From: Bacteroidota bacterium
GTDB taxonomy: Bacteria; Bacteroidota; Bacteroidia; B-17B0; Aurantibacillaceae
Reading direction: 5' to 3'
DNA length: 64,000 nucleotides
Assembly (NCBI GenBank): GCA_013297775.1
Contig: JAAFIL010000001.1
Span: 187,711 to 251,710, forward strand
Shown here: positions 1-8,400 of the stretch, one piece after another
Layout of the letters: the number at the start of each line of letters is the position of its first letter
Position numbering within the stretch: position 1 is the first letter of the stretch
Notes under the pieces: model-generated
Told to the model about the DNA's origin: nothing
What the model saw: only the letters and a program-made list of their open reading frames with translations
Databases searched by the model: none
Made by a program: the position numbers and the translations under genes

Positions 1-1
1 G

Positions 2-931
2 GCGGAATTAAAAGGGATTCTATTTTCATTTATAGCTGGGGTTTTGTTTTCATTTTTAATATGTATTATTCAGGCATTTTATACTTATACTCAACATCGA
101 GATGTAGGTGCTTTCTTTTATCAAGAGTTATCAAAAGTTGTGGGTGGGGGTGCGGTTTATTTGGCCTGCTATTGCATCATTGCCATCCATTGCGTTTTAT
201 TTTATTACAAGGAAATAAATAAATTTTTAGCATTCGTATTGCTGATTTTATTGGTTACCTTTTGCATTTTACTAAATTCAAAATTGATGTTGGCTTTATT
301 GTTATTGAGTTTTATGGTAACGATATGGTTAAACTTTAAAAGTAAAATTCGGTATGTATTACTTGCCTCTGCGTTAGTAGCAACCATGTTATGTTTATTT
401 ATACCAGCCATTAAACAGCGCGTTGTTGTAGAGTTATCCTCGCGTTTATCGGTAGTCAAACAAAGTACTTATCAATACGACACCCCGTTTAGTGGCACTT
501 CTTTAAGACTTGTACTCTGGAAATTTTCTTTTCAACTTTTGAATGAAAAAAATGCTTGGCTTACAGGGGTTCATACAGGCGATTTTCAAGACTTACTTAA
601 TACTAAATATAAAACTACTGGTTTATATACCGGAAACCCTGATTTAAAAGATACTGGTTATTTGGGATATGGTCCACACAATCAATACATCGAAATTTTA
701 CTCAGCATGGGAATAAGTGGCTTAATTGTTTTTTTGGGTTTGCTTTTTCACATAAGTAAATCTATCTTTCGGAATGGAAATTACTTGGCTTTTGCAACAC
801 TTATCATTTTTTGTTTATTTTTTATCACCGAGTCGGTTCTAAGTATGCAAAGAGGTATTGTTGCTTTCGTATTTTTCACTCTCCTTTTTAGTAATTTACA
901 GTCTCAAAATAGTGAAGGTTATCAAAAATAA
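2..931 (+). CDS. O-antigen ligase/polymerase family membrane protein (5' truncated)
   Basis: This is the C-terminal part of a polytopic membrane protein of the Wzy/WaaL (Wzy_C) family, which polymerises or ligates lipid-linked glycans on the periplasmic side. The frame is open from base 2 with no stop, so the true start lies left of the window; a TTG at 44 is only an internal codon. Several hydrophobic stretches of about 20 residues are visible. They are followed by a large soluble loop and the signature GYGPHNQYIEILLSMGISGL, which contains the conserved His-Asn typical of the family, then two more membrane spans. It overlaps the downstream sugar transferase by about 20 bp, suggesting translational coupling. 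Ligase and polymerase cannot be told apart from sequence alone. Confidence 0.8.
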   Translation, partial: AELKGILFSFIAGVLFSFLICIIQAFYTYTQHRDVGAFFYQELSKVVGGGAVYLACYCIIAIHCVLFYYKEINKFLAFVLLILLVTFCILLNSKLMLALLLLSFMVTIWLNFKSKIRYVLLASALVATMLCLFIPAIKQRVVVELSSRLSVVKQSTYQYDTPFSGTSLRLVLWKFSFQLLNEKNAWLTGVHTGDFQDLLNTKYKTTGLYTGNPDLKDTGYLGYGPHNQYIEILLSMGISGLIVFLGLLFHISKSIFRNGNYLAFATLIIFCLFFITESVLSMQRGIVAFVFFTLLFSNLQSQNSEGYQK

Positions 932-1529
932 TTCTCCGAGTACTCAACTCATAAACGTTATCATTAAACGCCTCATAGATATTATTGTGAGTTTACTCGT
1001 TATTATTTTTTTACTATCGTGGTTTATTCCAATCATTGCGCTTTTAATTAAGTTAACATCAAAAGGCCCTTTGTTTTTTATTCAGCTAAGAAGCGGAAAA
1101 GATAATATTCCATTTAATTGCATAAAGTTAAGAAGCATGACGGTTAATGAAGAGGCAAATACAAAACAAGCCATAGAAAATGATGATAGAGTTACCTACG
1201 TTGGTCGTTTTTTAAGGAAGTATAGCTTAGATGAGTTACCTCAATTTTTAAATGTATTGGCTGGCGATATGTCTATAATTGGTCCACGGCCACACATGAT
1301 TTACCATACAGAAAGTTATGCGCAACTGGTAGATACATATATGGAGCGTTTACAGGTAAAGCCGGGGATAACGGGTTTATCGCAAGTAATGGGCTATAGA
1401 GGCGAGATAAAAAATACAGAAATGATTGCCAACAGAGTACGACTAGATATTTTTTATATTAAAAATTGGAACTTGTGTATAGACTTAAAAATTGCTTTTA
1501 AAACATTAAAATTAATTTTGTTTGGATAA
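912..1529 (+). CDS. Undecaprenyl-phosphate sugar phosphotransferase (short PglC/WcaJ type)
   Basis: This is a bacterial sugar transferase that would move a sugar-1-phosphate onto undecaprenyl phosphate and so start glycan assembly at the inner membrane. One N-terminal hydrophobic re-entrant segment (LIDIIVSLLVIIFLLSWFIP) is followed by the family motifs: the KLRSM basic motif, the LRKYSLDELPQFLNVLAGDM block with the catalytic Asp-Glu, the GPRPH motif, and KPGITGLSQV. The length (about 205 residues) fits the minimal catalytic form without the extra N-terminal membrane domain. The start is uncertain: GTG at 912 is preferred because it overlaps the upstream stop by only 20 bp; a TTG at 858 would add 18 hydrophobic residues. 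It lies in an apparent operon with the ligase/polymerase. Confidence 0.88.
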   Translation: MKVIKNNSPSTQLINVIIKRLIDIIVSLLVIIFLLSWFIPIIALLIKLTSKGPLFFIQLRSGKDNIPFNCIKLRSMTVNEEANTKQAIENDDRVTYVGRFLRKYSLDELPQFLNVLAGDMSIIGPRPHMIYHTESYAQLVDTYMERLQVKPGITGLSQVMGYRGEIKNTEMIANRVRLDIFYIKNWNLCIDLKIAFKTLKLILFG

Positions 1530-1600
1530 CACGATTGATGAAAAGTTAAAAATTCGATCAATACCATTGTACCTAAAGTTCTGTTTTTAAACGAAAGTTG

Positions 1601-1688
1601 ATGGTTGCTACATTGGGTTTTATAATTTTTATGGTATCGTAAATGCCTAAACTTGCGTAAACACTACTTCCTGACGAGTTAATATAAA
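1601..1688 (-). pseudogene. Decayed duplicate of an internal clpP segment
   Basis: These 88 bp align without gaps to 2097-2184 inside clpP, with 79 identical bases. The frame stays open, but the copy has neither start nor stop context and no flanking clpP homology. Seven of the eight changed codons alter the amino acid: Pro97Ser, Gly99Ser, Gly104Ser, Met111Ile, Gln112Lys, Val114Ile and Asp117Asn. Two of these hit the conserved NSPGGS strand. Six of the nine base changes are C to T on the + strand. It lies about 100 bp downstream of clpP in the same orientation. A non-functional partial tandem duplication is the simplest reading. Confidence 0.8.
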
Positions 1689-1737
1689 AATAGAAGTATG
1701 GAACTTGACCTAGTGAAGTCCCCTTTCCTCAATAAAA

Positions 1738-1769
1738 AAAGCGTCTTTCTCACCAGAAAAAGACGCTTT
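1738..1769 (-). terminator. Rho-independent terminator of clpP
   Basis: An 11-bp perfect stem (AAAGCGTCTTT paired with AAAGACGCTTT) encloses a 10-nt loop. On the minus strand it is followed by a T-rich run (complement of AATAAAA). It begins 18 bp beyond the clpP stop codon and so fits termination of that gene. The T-rich tail on the + side makes partial bidirectional function possible. Confidence 0.8.
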
Positions 1770-1786
1770 AGTAACTTTTGATTTTT

Positions 1787-2458
1787 TTATTTTCTTACCA
1801 GCACTTCATCTATCATGCCATAGGCTTTTGCTTCTTCGGCAATCATCCAATAATCACGATCGCTATCTGCCCATACTTTTTCATAAGTTTGTCCACTATG
1901 CAAGGCAATAATTTCGTACAATTCTTTTTTTAGTTTTTGAATTTCGCGTGCTGTAATTTCAATATCTGAGGCTTGACCTTCGGCACCACCCAGAGGCTGA
2001 TGTATCATAACGCGGGCATGCTTTAAAGCGGTGCGTTTCCCTTTTGCACCGGCGCACTGTAACACCGCACCCATGCTTGCCGCCATACCCGTACAAATGG
2101 TTGCTACATCGGGTTTCACAATTTGCATGGTATCGTAAATGCCTAAACCTGCATAAACACTACCTCCTGGCGAGTTAATATAAATCTGAATGTCTTTTTT
2201 AGCATCCACACTTTCTAAAAACAGCAATTGCGCTTGCACAATGTTGGCCACTTGGTCGTTAATACCCGTTCCCAAAAAAATGATGCGGTCCATCATTAAA
2301 CGCGAAAACACATCCATTTGCGACACATTTAATTGTCGTTCCTCTAAAATATAAGGCGTTAATGAACTGCTAATGCGAGAGGTGTAGCTATCCAACGTGA
2401 GGCTGTTAATGCCCTTGTGCATGGTAGCGTATTTTCTAAATTCAGTGTTATCAAACAT
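1787..2458 (-). CDS. clpP: ATP-dependent Clp protease proteolytic subunit ClpP
   Basis: This is the serine peptidase subunit of the Clp protease, forming two stacked heptameric rings that degrade proteins unfolded by ClpX/ClpA-type ATPases in the cytoplasm. The catalytic Ser128 is in GMAASMG, His153 in MIHQP and the probable Asp202 in SDRDYW. The NSPGGS strand (95-100) that lines the substrate channel is intact. The 223-residue length is slightly long because of about 20 extra N-terminal residues compared with E. coli mature ClpP, consistent with a propeptide. It is a single gene: a consensus Bacteroidota promoter lies directly upstream and a hairpin terminator directly downstream. clpX is not adjacent in this window. 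Confidence 0.97.
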   Translation of the reverse strand: MFDNTEFRKYATMHKGINSLTLDSYTSRISSSLTPYILEERQLNVSQMDVFSRLMMDRIIFLGTGINDQVANIVQAQLLFLESVDAKKDIQIYINSPGGSVYAGLGIYDTMQIVKPDVATICTGMAASMGAVLQCAGAKGKRTALKHARVMIHQPLGGAEGQASDIEITAREIQKLKKELYEIIALHSGQTYEKVWADSDRDYWMIAEEAKAYGMIDEVLVRK

Positions 2459-2480
2459 AATTTCGTTTTTTAAAGATTAT

Positions 2481-2511
2481 CAAAGGTAAATTTGATTTTA
2501 TGTAAAACAAA
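2481..2511 (-). promoter_or_regulatory. Bacteroidota-type promoter of clpP
   Basis: On the minus strand TTTG (2508-2511) is separated by 19 bp from TACCTTTG (2481-2488). This matches the TTTG-N19-TAnnTTTG -33/-7 consensus recognised by the Bacteroidota primary sigma factor. The -7 box ends 22 bp before the clpP ATG, leaving a short leader without an evident Shine-Dalgarno sequence. Confidence 0.75.
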
Positions 2512-2591
2512 TACCATGCTAAAGAGTTATTAACGTTCTTTTGTCATGTGTTAATGACATTATTACCGAACTAATGTTAACGCACGCTAAA

Positions 2592-3734
2592 CTAATAGGC
2601 TCTTATGCTGCCGTTCTTAATAATATAATCAAATCCATTAATATTAAACCGCTTCCCCGAGGTCTGATTAATTAACTCCGAAATGTCTTGTTCAATTGTG
2701 TGTAACGAACCCTTGGTTTTATAAGCAATGTTTAAATAATCGGTATTCACCTCCATGCCCTCATAAACCCCGCATAAAATAACCCTTACTGGCACTTTTA
2801 CGCGTCCTAATAAATTCAAATCGCGCACCTTTGCCCAGTTATCGGCAATTAAAATAACATTATCGGGCTTTCGTATTTTTTTTAATCCGGCTATTATCGC
2901 CTCAATAACGTTCTCAGGGGCATCGCCACCCTCGCCTTTTTGAATACAAAGTTTCATGGTGTTAATTAAATCGTCGGATGTTTTAGCACGACAAAAATAA
3001 ATACCCCCCGTTGAACCAATGCGTTTTTGCTCGTCCTTTTTACCATCGCCATCATTAAAAAAAACAAAGGTTTGTTGAGCGGTATCTTTTAAGAAATGTA
3101 ATTTTAACCACGTGTTTATTTCTTTAGCATAAGGATACATGCTTGCCGTTAAATCGGTTACAATGATTGTTTTTCGCCATTTACTATTTCGGCTCAACAC
3201 CCTATAAATAGTGTGGTCGAGGGTATCTTCAAGGTGTGCGTCATACTCCACCGCCTCGGTTGTTGAGCGGCTCTCGAAACTAAACTTTCCTTTTTTATCA
3301 TATACCTTATACACACCATCCAAATTTCCTTTTTTAAAATTGCCCTCGCTCTTTAAACGCCCATTGGCATGGTAGTTAAGTTCTAAGCCTTCTTTTACCC
3401 CATTTTTATAATGCTCAACCGATTCTTTTTTACACGATTTAGCGTAAACCGTTACAGGCCCATCTAACAATCCTTTATTGTAAAACCGCTCTTCTTTTAT
3501 ACAATTCGGAAAATTATACCAATGAATTTCTAAGCCTTGCTTTCTCCCATTTTTATACAACACTTCTGTTTTGATATCGCCGTTGCCCCAAAACTCGCGC
3601 CACAAGCCTTGTTTAAGACTATCTTTTGCAATCACATTAATGGTATCGCCTTCGTGCAGCTTATAACGCATAAACTGTGCCTTAGCCCCCAAGCTAAAAC
3701 CTAAAAAAACGAGTATAAAAATATGCTTGAGCAA
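2592..3734 (-). CDS. Secreted MORN-variant repeat protein with VWA-like domain
   Basis: An N-terminal signal peptide (about residues 1-19, ending GAKAQ) predicts export. Residues about 40-155 hold repeated short blocks of the form 'NG..K.G....Y..G', like MORN/YwqK-type variant repeats (for example HANGRLKSEGNFKKGNLDGVY). Residues about 188-345 look like a von Willebrand factor A fold: a buried strand, TIIVTDLTASM (a DxTxS metal-site-like motif at 194-198), and a later strand NVILIADN. Role unknown; VWA domains usually bind ligands through a metal ion. It is transcribed divergently from pheS. The combination of the two domains is the notable point; function is not assigned. Confidence 0.75.
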   Translation of the reverse strand: MLKHIFILVFLGFSLGAKAQFMRYKLHEGDTINVIAKDSLKQGLWREFWGNGDIKTEVLYKNGRKQGLEIHWYNFPNCIKEERFYNKGLLDGPVTVYAKSCKKESVEHYKNGVKEGLELNYHANGRLKSEGNFKKGNLDGVYKVYDKKGKFSFESRSTTEAVEYDAHLEDTLDHTIYRVLSRNSKWRKTIIVTDLTASMYPYAKEINTWLKLHFLKDTAQQTFVFFNDGDGKKDEQKRIGSTGGIYFCRAKTSDDLINTMKLCIQKGEGGDAPENVIEAIIAGLKKIRKPDNVILIADNWAKVRDLNLLGRVKVPVRVILCGVYEGMEVNTDYLNIAYKTKGSLHTIEQDISELINQTSGKRFNINGFDYIIKNGSIRAY

Positions 3735-3743
3735 TTTAAGTTT

Positions 3744-3761
3744 TAAATTTGATTAAATTTG
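3744..3761 (+). promoter_or_regulatory. Possible pheS promoter -7 boxes
   Basis: Two copies of TAAATTTG (3744-3751 and 3754-3761), each matching the TAnnTTTG -7 box, lie 18-36 bp before the pheS ATG in the short divergent gap. A clear -33 TTTG element is not seen at the expected spacing, so the call rests on the -7 match alone. Confidence 0.4.
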
Positions 3762-3779
3762 CGCATTAATCCAAGGGAT

Positions 3780-4808
3780 ATGCTCGAAAAAATAAATGCG
3801 CTGTTAGAAGAACTCGAACAGTTAACCGCCCAAAAAAAAGAAGAAGTGGAAGAATACCGCATCCGTTTTTTAAGTAAAAAGGGTGCCATCACGGCGTTGT
3901 TCGACGATTTCAAAGCCGTTCCCAACGACCTTAAACGCGAAATGGGGCAAAAATTAAACCACCTGCGCGATATAGCTCAAACTAAAATTAATACCCTTAA
4001 AGAGCAGTTTGAAGGAAATGAAACGCAAGTAAGTCCTACATTCGATTTAAGTGCACCCGCATTACCTGTGTTTCAAATGGGTGCTCGCCATCCCTTGTCT
4101 ATTGTTAAAAACGAAATCATTTCGATCTTTTCAAAAATAGGGTTTACCATTAGCGAAGGGCGCGAAATAGAAGACGATTGGCATAATTTTAGTGCGTTAA
4201 ATACCCCCGAAAACCACCCAGCGCGCGATATGCAAGATACGTTTTACGTGAGCCTTAATCCCGAATTGGTTTTGCGCACCCAAACGTCGAGTGTGCAAGT
4301 ACACATCATGGAAAATCAAAAACCGCCCATTCGCACGCTATCGCCGGGGCGCGTTTACCGCAACGAAGCCATTAGTGCTCGTGCGCATTGTCAATTCCAT
4401 CAAGTAGAAGGCTTATTTATTGACGAAAAAGTATCTTTTGCCGACCTAAAACAAACCCTACTTTACTTTGCCAAAGAAATGTTTGGCGAGGAAACCAAAA
4501 TACGTTTGCGTCCTAGTTATTTCCCGTTCACCGAACCAAGTGCCGAAATGGACATTAGTTGTACCCTTTGTAAAGGCGCAGGCTGCAACGTTTGTAAGCA
4601 TACGGGATGGGTAGAAATTTTGGGATGCGGCATGGTTGACCCCCAAGTGTTAGAGAACTGTGGGATAGACAGTGCCAAGTACAAAGGCTTTGCGTTTGGA
4701 ATGGGCATAGAACGCATCACCATGTTGAAATACCAAATGAAAGATTTACGCCTATTTTTTGAAAACGATGTGCGCGTTATAAAACAATTTACCGCCGCCG
4801 AAAAATAA
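3780..4808 (+). CDS. pheS: Phenylalanyl-tRNA synthetase alpha subunit
   Basis: This is the catalytic alpha subunit of the alpha2-beta2 class II synthetase that charges tRNA-Phe. The N-terminal coiled-coil tRNA-binding arm (about 1-90) is followed by the class II core: the motif 2 region with PGRVYRNEAISARAH, and motif 3 GFAFGMGIERITMLKY near the C-terminus. The Cys-rich loop CTLCKGAGCNVCKHTGW is typical of many bacterial PheS proteins. The ATG at 3780 gives 342 residues, a normal length. An in-frame TTG at 3759 would add residues overlapping the promoter-like boxes and is not preferred. pheT is not adjacent, which is common in Bacteroidota. A small TPR gene follows after 4 bp. Confidence 0.96.
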   Translation: MLEKINALLEELEQLTAQKKEEVEEYRIRFLSKKGAITALFDDFKAVPNDLKREMGQKLNHLRDIAQTKINTLKEQFEGNETQVSPTFDLSAPALPVFQMGARHPLSIVKNEIISIFSKIGFTISEGREIEDDWHNFSALNTPENHPARDMQDTFYVSLNPELVLRTQTSSVQVHIMENQKPPIRTLSPGRVYRNEAISARAHCQFHQVEGLFIDEKVSFADLKQTLLYFAKEMFGEETKIRLRPSYFPFTEPSAEMDISCTLCKGAGCNVCKHTGWVEILGCGMVDPQVLENCGIDSAKYKGFAFGMGIERITMLKYQMKDLRLFFENDVRVIKQFTAAEK

Positions 4809-4812
4809 AACG

Positions 4813-5133
4813 ATGCCGTTTGCCCCCCGCATAGCCAGTTTAATAGAAATGCTCGAAAAAGAACCCGAGGATTTATTTTTGAATTACGCCTTAGCCATGG
4901 AGTACATTAGCCTACCAGATTGGGCTGCGGCTAAACAACAACTTAGTAAGGTTATAAAAATTAATCCCACTTACATTCCAGCCTTCTATCAACTTGGAAA
5001 AGTACACGAAGCCACACAACACTTCGACCTCGCCATTTCTTACTATAAACAAGGCTTGACCTTTGCACGCGAACAAAAAAATAATAAAGCCTTAAACGAG
5101 TTTAACGAGGCTATTTTTATGTTGGAAGATTAA
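4813..5133 (+). CDS. Small TPR-repeat protein
   Basis: This 106-residue protein consists of about two and a half tetratricopeptide repeats. Residues 20-95 show the W/L-G-Y-A-F-A-P spacing, for example NYALAMEYISLPDWAAAKQQ and IPAFYQLGKVHEATQHFDLA. It has no signal peptide and should be cytoplasmic. It starts 4 bp after the pheS stop and is probably cotranscribed. A role as a protein-interaction module is inferred from the fold; the partner is unknown. Confidence 0.8.
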   Translation: MPFAPRIASLIEMLEKEPEDLFLNYALAMEYISLPDWAAAKQQLSKVIKINPTYIPAFYQLGKVHEATQHFDLAISYYKQGLTFAREQKNNKALNEFNEAIFMLED

Positions 5134-5148
5134 ACCTGAAATCATATA

Positions 5149-5306
5149 ATCCGAGATTATGCAATAGAAATCTATTACGAGCCGAAATCCCTTCAAAACA
5201 GTCACTTTTTCTCCTTCACCATAGAGGCACTATGCCTCAGTCGAAAAAGTACCTGTTTTATTGGGCTTTCGCCTCTCACTACGATTCCTATTGCATAATC
5301 TCGGAT
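5149..5306. repeat. 158-bp palindromic MITE-like element
   Basis: The ends are a perfect 19-bp inverted repeat: ATCCGAGATTATGCAATAG at 5149-5167 and its complement at 5288-5306. The inner halves are also imperfectly complementary (AAAACAGTCACTTTTTC pairs with the reverse complement of GAAAAAGTACCTGTTTT), and the centre is GAGGCACTATGCCTC. The whole unit could therefore fold into one long hairpin. It codes for nothing and fills most of the 298-bp gap between the TPR gene and the outer-membrane protein gene. A non-autonomous transposable element or a REP-like unit is likely; it could also stop transcription. No second copy was noticed in the window. Confidence 0.75.
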
Positions 5307-5431
5307 AATTGCTTTTACTAATCGCACAATTTACTACCTTTAATACCGTTATACCAAGTGTAATAAATAAAGCGTTAATCCTAAATATTTCGTTGATGAC
5401 CTCAACAAAATTCAATTAAATCCGAAATGGC

Positions 5432-8400
5432 ATGATAAACGGCAAAGACGGCAATGGATTTAAGAAACGCCTCTATCAGATTTATAGACCCCCTATCCCC
5501 TATTTTATAAATCAAAAAAATCTTACTTGTAAAGGCTTACCATCTATTTTGAACAGTAGCCCACTTTTTATTTTTAAAGGATTCCTCTTCTTTTGGATAG
5601 GTTTTGCATGGCTCGGAAATTTACAGGCGCAAGTGCCATCGGCTTTCAAAACCAAAACGTTTCGGTTGTTACCCGATACCTTGGTTTTAGATTCGTTAAG
5701 CATCGTTCCAGGTTCTGTTACCTACATTCGTTTTCCCATTCGCGAAAAAAACTTTGCGCCTAAACTGGATTACCGTTTACACGCCTTGATTTTTTTATCA
5801 AAGCCCCCCGACAGTATAACCGTGCGTTACCAAACTTTCCCCTATAATTTTGAAAAAAAATATTTCCATAAAAATCCCTCTCAAGTATATCAAGATGTAT
5901 CGGTCTATCAAAAACCTTACACTATCTTTTATAACACAACCGACGATAAACGCAACGAATTTTTATTTCAGAACGACGGTTTAAATAAAAACGGAAGCAT
6001 TAGCCGTGGCATCAACTTTGGTAATAATCAAGATGTAAGCGTAAACTCCAATTTAAACCTACAAGTAAATGGTAAGTTAGCCCCCGATATTGATATGGTG
6101 TTAGCGGCTACCGATAATAACATTCCTTTTCAGGCCGATGGCACCACGGCACAATTGCAAGAGTTTGATAAAGTTTTTATTCAACTCAACAACGCATCCA
6201 CCAAATTATTGGTGGGCGATTATCAACTAAGCCGCCCCGATAATTCGTACTTCATGAATTTTTACAAGCGCACACAAGGCTTGTTACTCGAAAACAATTA
6301 TACCGACTCAAGTTTAAAACAACCGCTTAAATTTCGCACGAGTGTTAGCGGTGCCGTATCGCGCGGTAAATTTTCGAGACAAGTATTTTTTGGAATCGAA
6401 AACAACCAAGGTCCTTACCGATTGCGAGGTGCCGATAACGAACCCTTTATTGTTATCTTGAGTGGTACCGAAAAAATTTACATTGATGGGAAACTTTTAC
6501 AACGTGGACAAGAGAACGATTACATTATTGATTATAACACCGCCGAATTAATTTTTACAGCCAAACAACTCATCACCAAAGACAAACGCATTGTCGCCGA
6601 GTTTCAATATGCCGAGCGTAATTATGCCCGCTCGCTTTTATTTTTTGGCGAAGAAATCAGCAACAAAAAAATGAAAGCCTTTGTAAATGTGTTTAGCGAG
6701 CAAGATAATAAAAACCGCCCCTTACAACAAACGCTCACACAAGCGCAAAAAAATGTGTTAATTGCCATTGGCGATACCCTCGAAAAGGCCGTTAGTACGG
6801 GGGTAGAAGAAGCCAGTTTTAATAACAGCGATGTGTTTTATGAACGGAAAGACAGTGCCGTCAATAATGTACTCTATAGCCCAGTTTATGTATATAGCAT
6901 TAATCCCGAAAAGGCAAAGTTTCGACTTAAATTTAGTAATGTGGGAGCTACCCATGGCAATTACATTCAGGTTAATGGCGCAACGGCTAATGGCAAAATT
7001 TTTAGATGGGTGGCCCCCATCAATGGAATAAAACAAGGTCTTTATGAGCCAGTTATTACGCTGGTTACACCCAAACGTACACAAATGGTAACGGCTGGGG
7101 TGCAATACAGTTTTAATCCGCAGCACAGTTTGCAAACCGAAGGGGTTTATACAAAAAATGATTTAAACACCTTTAGCTCAGCTGATGCCCGCGACGATGA
7201 GGCAGGAGGTTTTAAATTAGTTAGTAAAAACGAAACCACCTGGCAAACCGACTCTACGGGTCAAGCTACTAAATTAATTTACAACGCCAACTACGAATAC
7301 GTTCAAAAGCAGTTTAAGCAAATTGAACGTTTTCGGAGTGTTGAATTTGAGCGCGATTGGAATCGGCCATTAAGTGCCACCTTAGCTAACGACCAACACA
7401 TTGCCTCTATCGAAACGGGCATTACTCACAAAACCAATTCGCGGGTATTTTACCAAATCGCAGGGTTTAAAGAAGCCGCTAATTACGAAGGGATTAAACA
7501 ACAATTAAATGCCGCACATCAATTTAAACGATTCCAATCGCAATACAACGGCTCGTTTTTACAAAGTAGAGACACGCTAAAAAACACACAATTTTACCGA
7601 CATAAAATTCTTCTTAGCCAAGGCATTAACCGTTTCCGGCTGAGTTGGAGCGATGAATTGGAAAATAATCTATTTAAAAAAGACAGTCGCATCCAAAATG
7701 CAGCATATCAATTTTGGGAGTGGGAAGGTGCCATAAGCAATGCCGATACCTCTCGCAATCGCTACAAGGTATTTTACCGCGAGCGGCGCGACAAACAAGG
7801 GTTTAATGGCCAACTTACCGATAGCACAATGGCTACGAACATTGGCCTACAATCACAAATCAATAGCATTAAAAATAATCCCTTTAGTGTATTGGTTACT
7901 TACCGCAAACTGAATACTAAAAATTTACGAAGTACAGCCATACGCCCCGACAACAGCCTGCTCGGGCGTGTCGAATACAATCCACGGTATTGGAATGGGT
8001 TTATAACCGCTAATGCGTTTTACGAAACAGGTTACGGACTCGAAAACCGCCGCGAGTTTTACTACATTGAAGTGGTGGCCTCGCAAGGTACTTACGCTTG
8101 GAACGACTATAACAACAATGGCATTAAAGAATTAAACGAATTTGAAATTGCGCAGTTTCAAGATCAGGCGCGCTACATTCGTATTTACGTGCCTACAAAC
8201 ACCTATGTAAAAGTGTTGCAAAATCAATTAAGCGTGGCGTTTAATTTAAAACCATCGGTATTACTTAGTTCAAAAAAAAATAAAATAGCCGCTTTTGTTT
8301 CGCGCTTTGCTACCCAAACCAGTTTTAGGATAGATAACCGAACTGCCGACGATGGAGAATTGTACAGCTTTAATCCTTTCTTAAACGTGCAAGACACCCT

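Noticed and set aside
6758-7135. 125-codon frame antisense to the large barrel gene
   Set aside because: It lies entirely inside a well-supported gene on the other strand and shows no domain.
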